From Nitrospirota bacterium (GTDB taxonomy: Bacteria > Nitrospirota > Thermodesulfovibrionia > Thermodesulfovibrionales > UBA6898), in assembly GCA_029858145.1 (NCBI GenBank), contig JAOUFP010000199.1, positions 1-6,026 of the forward strand: DNA of 6,026 bases, given 5' to 3'. Each line of letters opens with the position of its first letter. The stretch's first letter is position 1. Below, one piece after another: positions 5,463 to 6,026 of the stretch. The notes beneath the pieces were generated by a model. That model ran no database searches and was not told where the DNA came from. It saw only the letters and a list, made by a program, of their open reading frames with translations. The translations under genes were made by a program, and so were the position numbers.

Positions 5463-6026
5463 ATGATGAAAGCAAAATATCTGAGGACGCTCATCCCGCT
5501 GCGGGATATCGACTGTGTCCTGCTCGACATGGACGGGACGCTGCTCGACAAGTATTTCGATGACTACTTCTGGGAGCACCTCCTTCCGGAAAAATACGCG
5601 GAAAAAAAGAACATCACCTTCGGCAGGGCAAAGGAAGAACTGCTGCAAAGGTACAAGGCGCACGAAGGGACGCTCAACTGGACGGACATAGACTTCTGGT
5701 CGAGGGAGGTGGATATCGACATCCCGGCCCTGAAGGAGCAGATACGCCACCTGATCGAGATCCATCCCCATGTCGAAGAGTTTCTGCGGATGCTCCGGCG
5801 GCACCGGAAAAAGGTGTATCTGGTCACGAACGCCCACTACAAGGTCCTCGACCTCAAGCTGAAGAAGACCGATCTGGGAGGCTATTTCCACGCGGCCGTC
5901 ACGTCCTGCGGGATCGGCTATCCGAAGGAGATGCTGGAATTCTGGGAAAAGGCGGAAAGGCAGCTCGGCTTCGAAAAGGAGAAGACCCTTTTCATCGACG
6001 ATACCGTGGCGGTGCTGAAGACCGCG
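5463..6026 (+). CDS. HAD phosphatase, YrfG-like GMP/IMP nucleotidase (partial)
   Basis: The frame is open to the right edge (188 residues seen). HAD motifs are in order: motif I LLDMDGTLLD (20-29; nucleophile Asp22, acid Asp24), motif II VTNAH (121-125; Thr122), motif III Lys155 in GYPKE, motif IV FIDD (177-180; Asp179, Asp180). The ~95 residues between motifs I and II form a C1 helical cap. From memory, stretches such as DYFWEHLLPE, TLNWTDIDFWS and TNAH...LKLKKT match E. coli YrfG closely. YrfG is a GMP/IMP 5'-nucleotidase of ~220 residues, so about 35 residues are missing. It starts 18 bases after hisB and is surely co-transcribed. Two ATGs are adjacent (5463, 5466). GGGGG at 5457-5461 suits the second better (four bases away). 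A role in histidine synthesis (histidinol phosphatase) is possible only as speculation. Confidence 0.9.
   Translation, partial: MMKAKYLRTLIPLRDIDCVLLDMDGTLLDKYFDDYFWEHLLPEKYAEKKNITFGRAKEELLQRYKAHEGTLNWTDIDFWSREVDIDIPALKEQIRHLIEIHPHVEEFLRMLRRHRKKVYLVTNAHYKVLDLKLKKTDLGGYFHAAVTSCGIGYPKEMLEFWEKAERQLGFEKEKTLFIDDTVAVLKTA

Overview
The window joins two stretches of different character. Roughly 115-1270 is AT-rich and looks imported. From about 1320 onward the DNA is GC-rich, with dense, ordinary bacterial genes all on the + strand. The GC-rich part suggests a free-living Gram-negative bacterium. The style of the hybrid histidine kinase, the monofunctional HisB and the AGG/ATA-tolerant codon use remind me of Nitrospirota or delta-proteobacterial lineages, but this is an impression that the sequence cannot settle.

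Layout. 1-430 has no convincing gene and carries several short AT-rich repeats and palindromes. 431-1207 encodes an AT-rich unknown protein with a lipoprotein-type signal. It is followed at 1272-1355 by a foldable site whose geometry resembles an integron attC. The left arm of that site (TTTATAACAAG, 1272-1282) is the exact inverse complement of 394-404, just upstream of the gene, so 398-1353 may be an integron gene cassette. 1473-1880 encodes a small exported six-cysteine protein behind a good sigma70-type promoter. 2025-2654 is a SAM-dependent methyltransferase. 2745-4676 is a membrane-bound hybrid histidine kinase with a C-terminal receiver domain, closed by an intrinsic terminator. A near-consensus promoter then starts a separate unit: hisB (4857-5444, complete) and, 18 bases further on, a YrfG-like HAD phosphatase that runs off the right edge.

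Functional links. hisB and the HAD gene are very probably co-transcribed. HisB performs a step of histidine biosynthesis, and the HAD protein most resembles GMP/IMP 5'-nucleotidases. The methyltransferase and the kinase lie in the same direction 90 bases apart, with no obvious shared function. The most unusual observation is the attC-like site and the cassette-like geometry around the lipoprotein gene. It is supported by base pairing and spacing, but weakened by poor R-box consensus and by the absence of an integrase or a clear second attC in this window.
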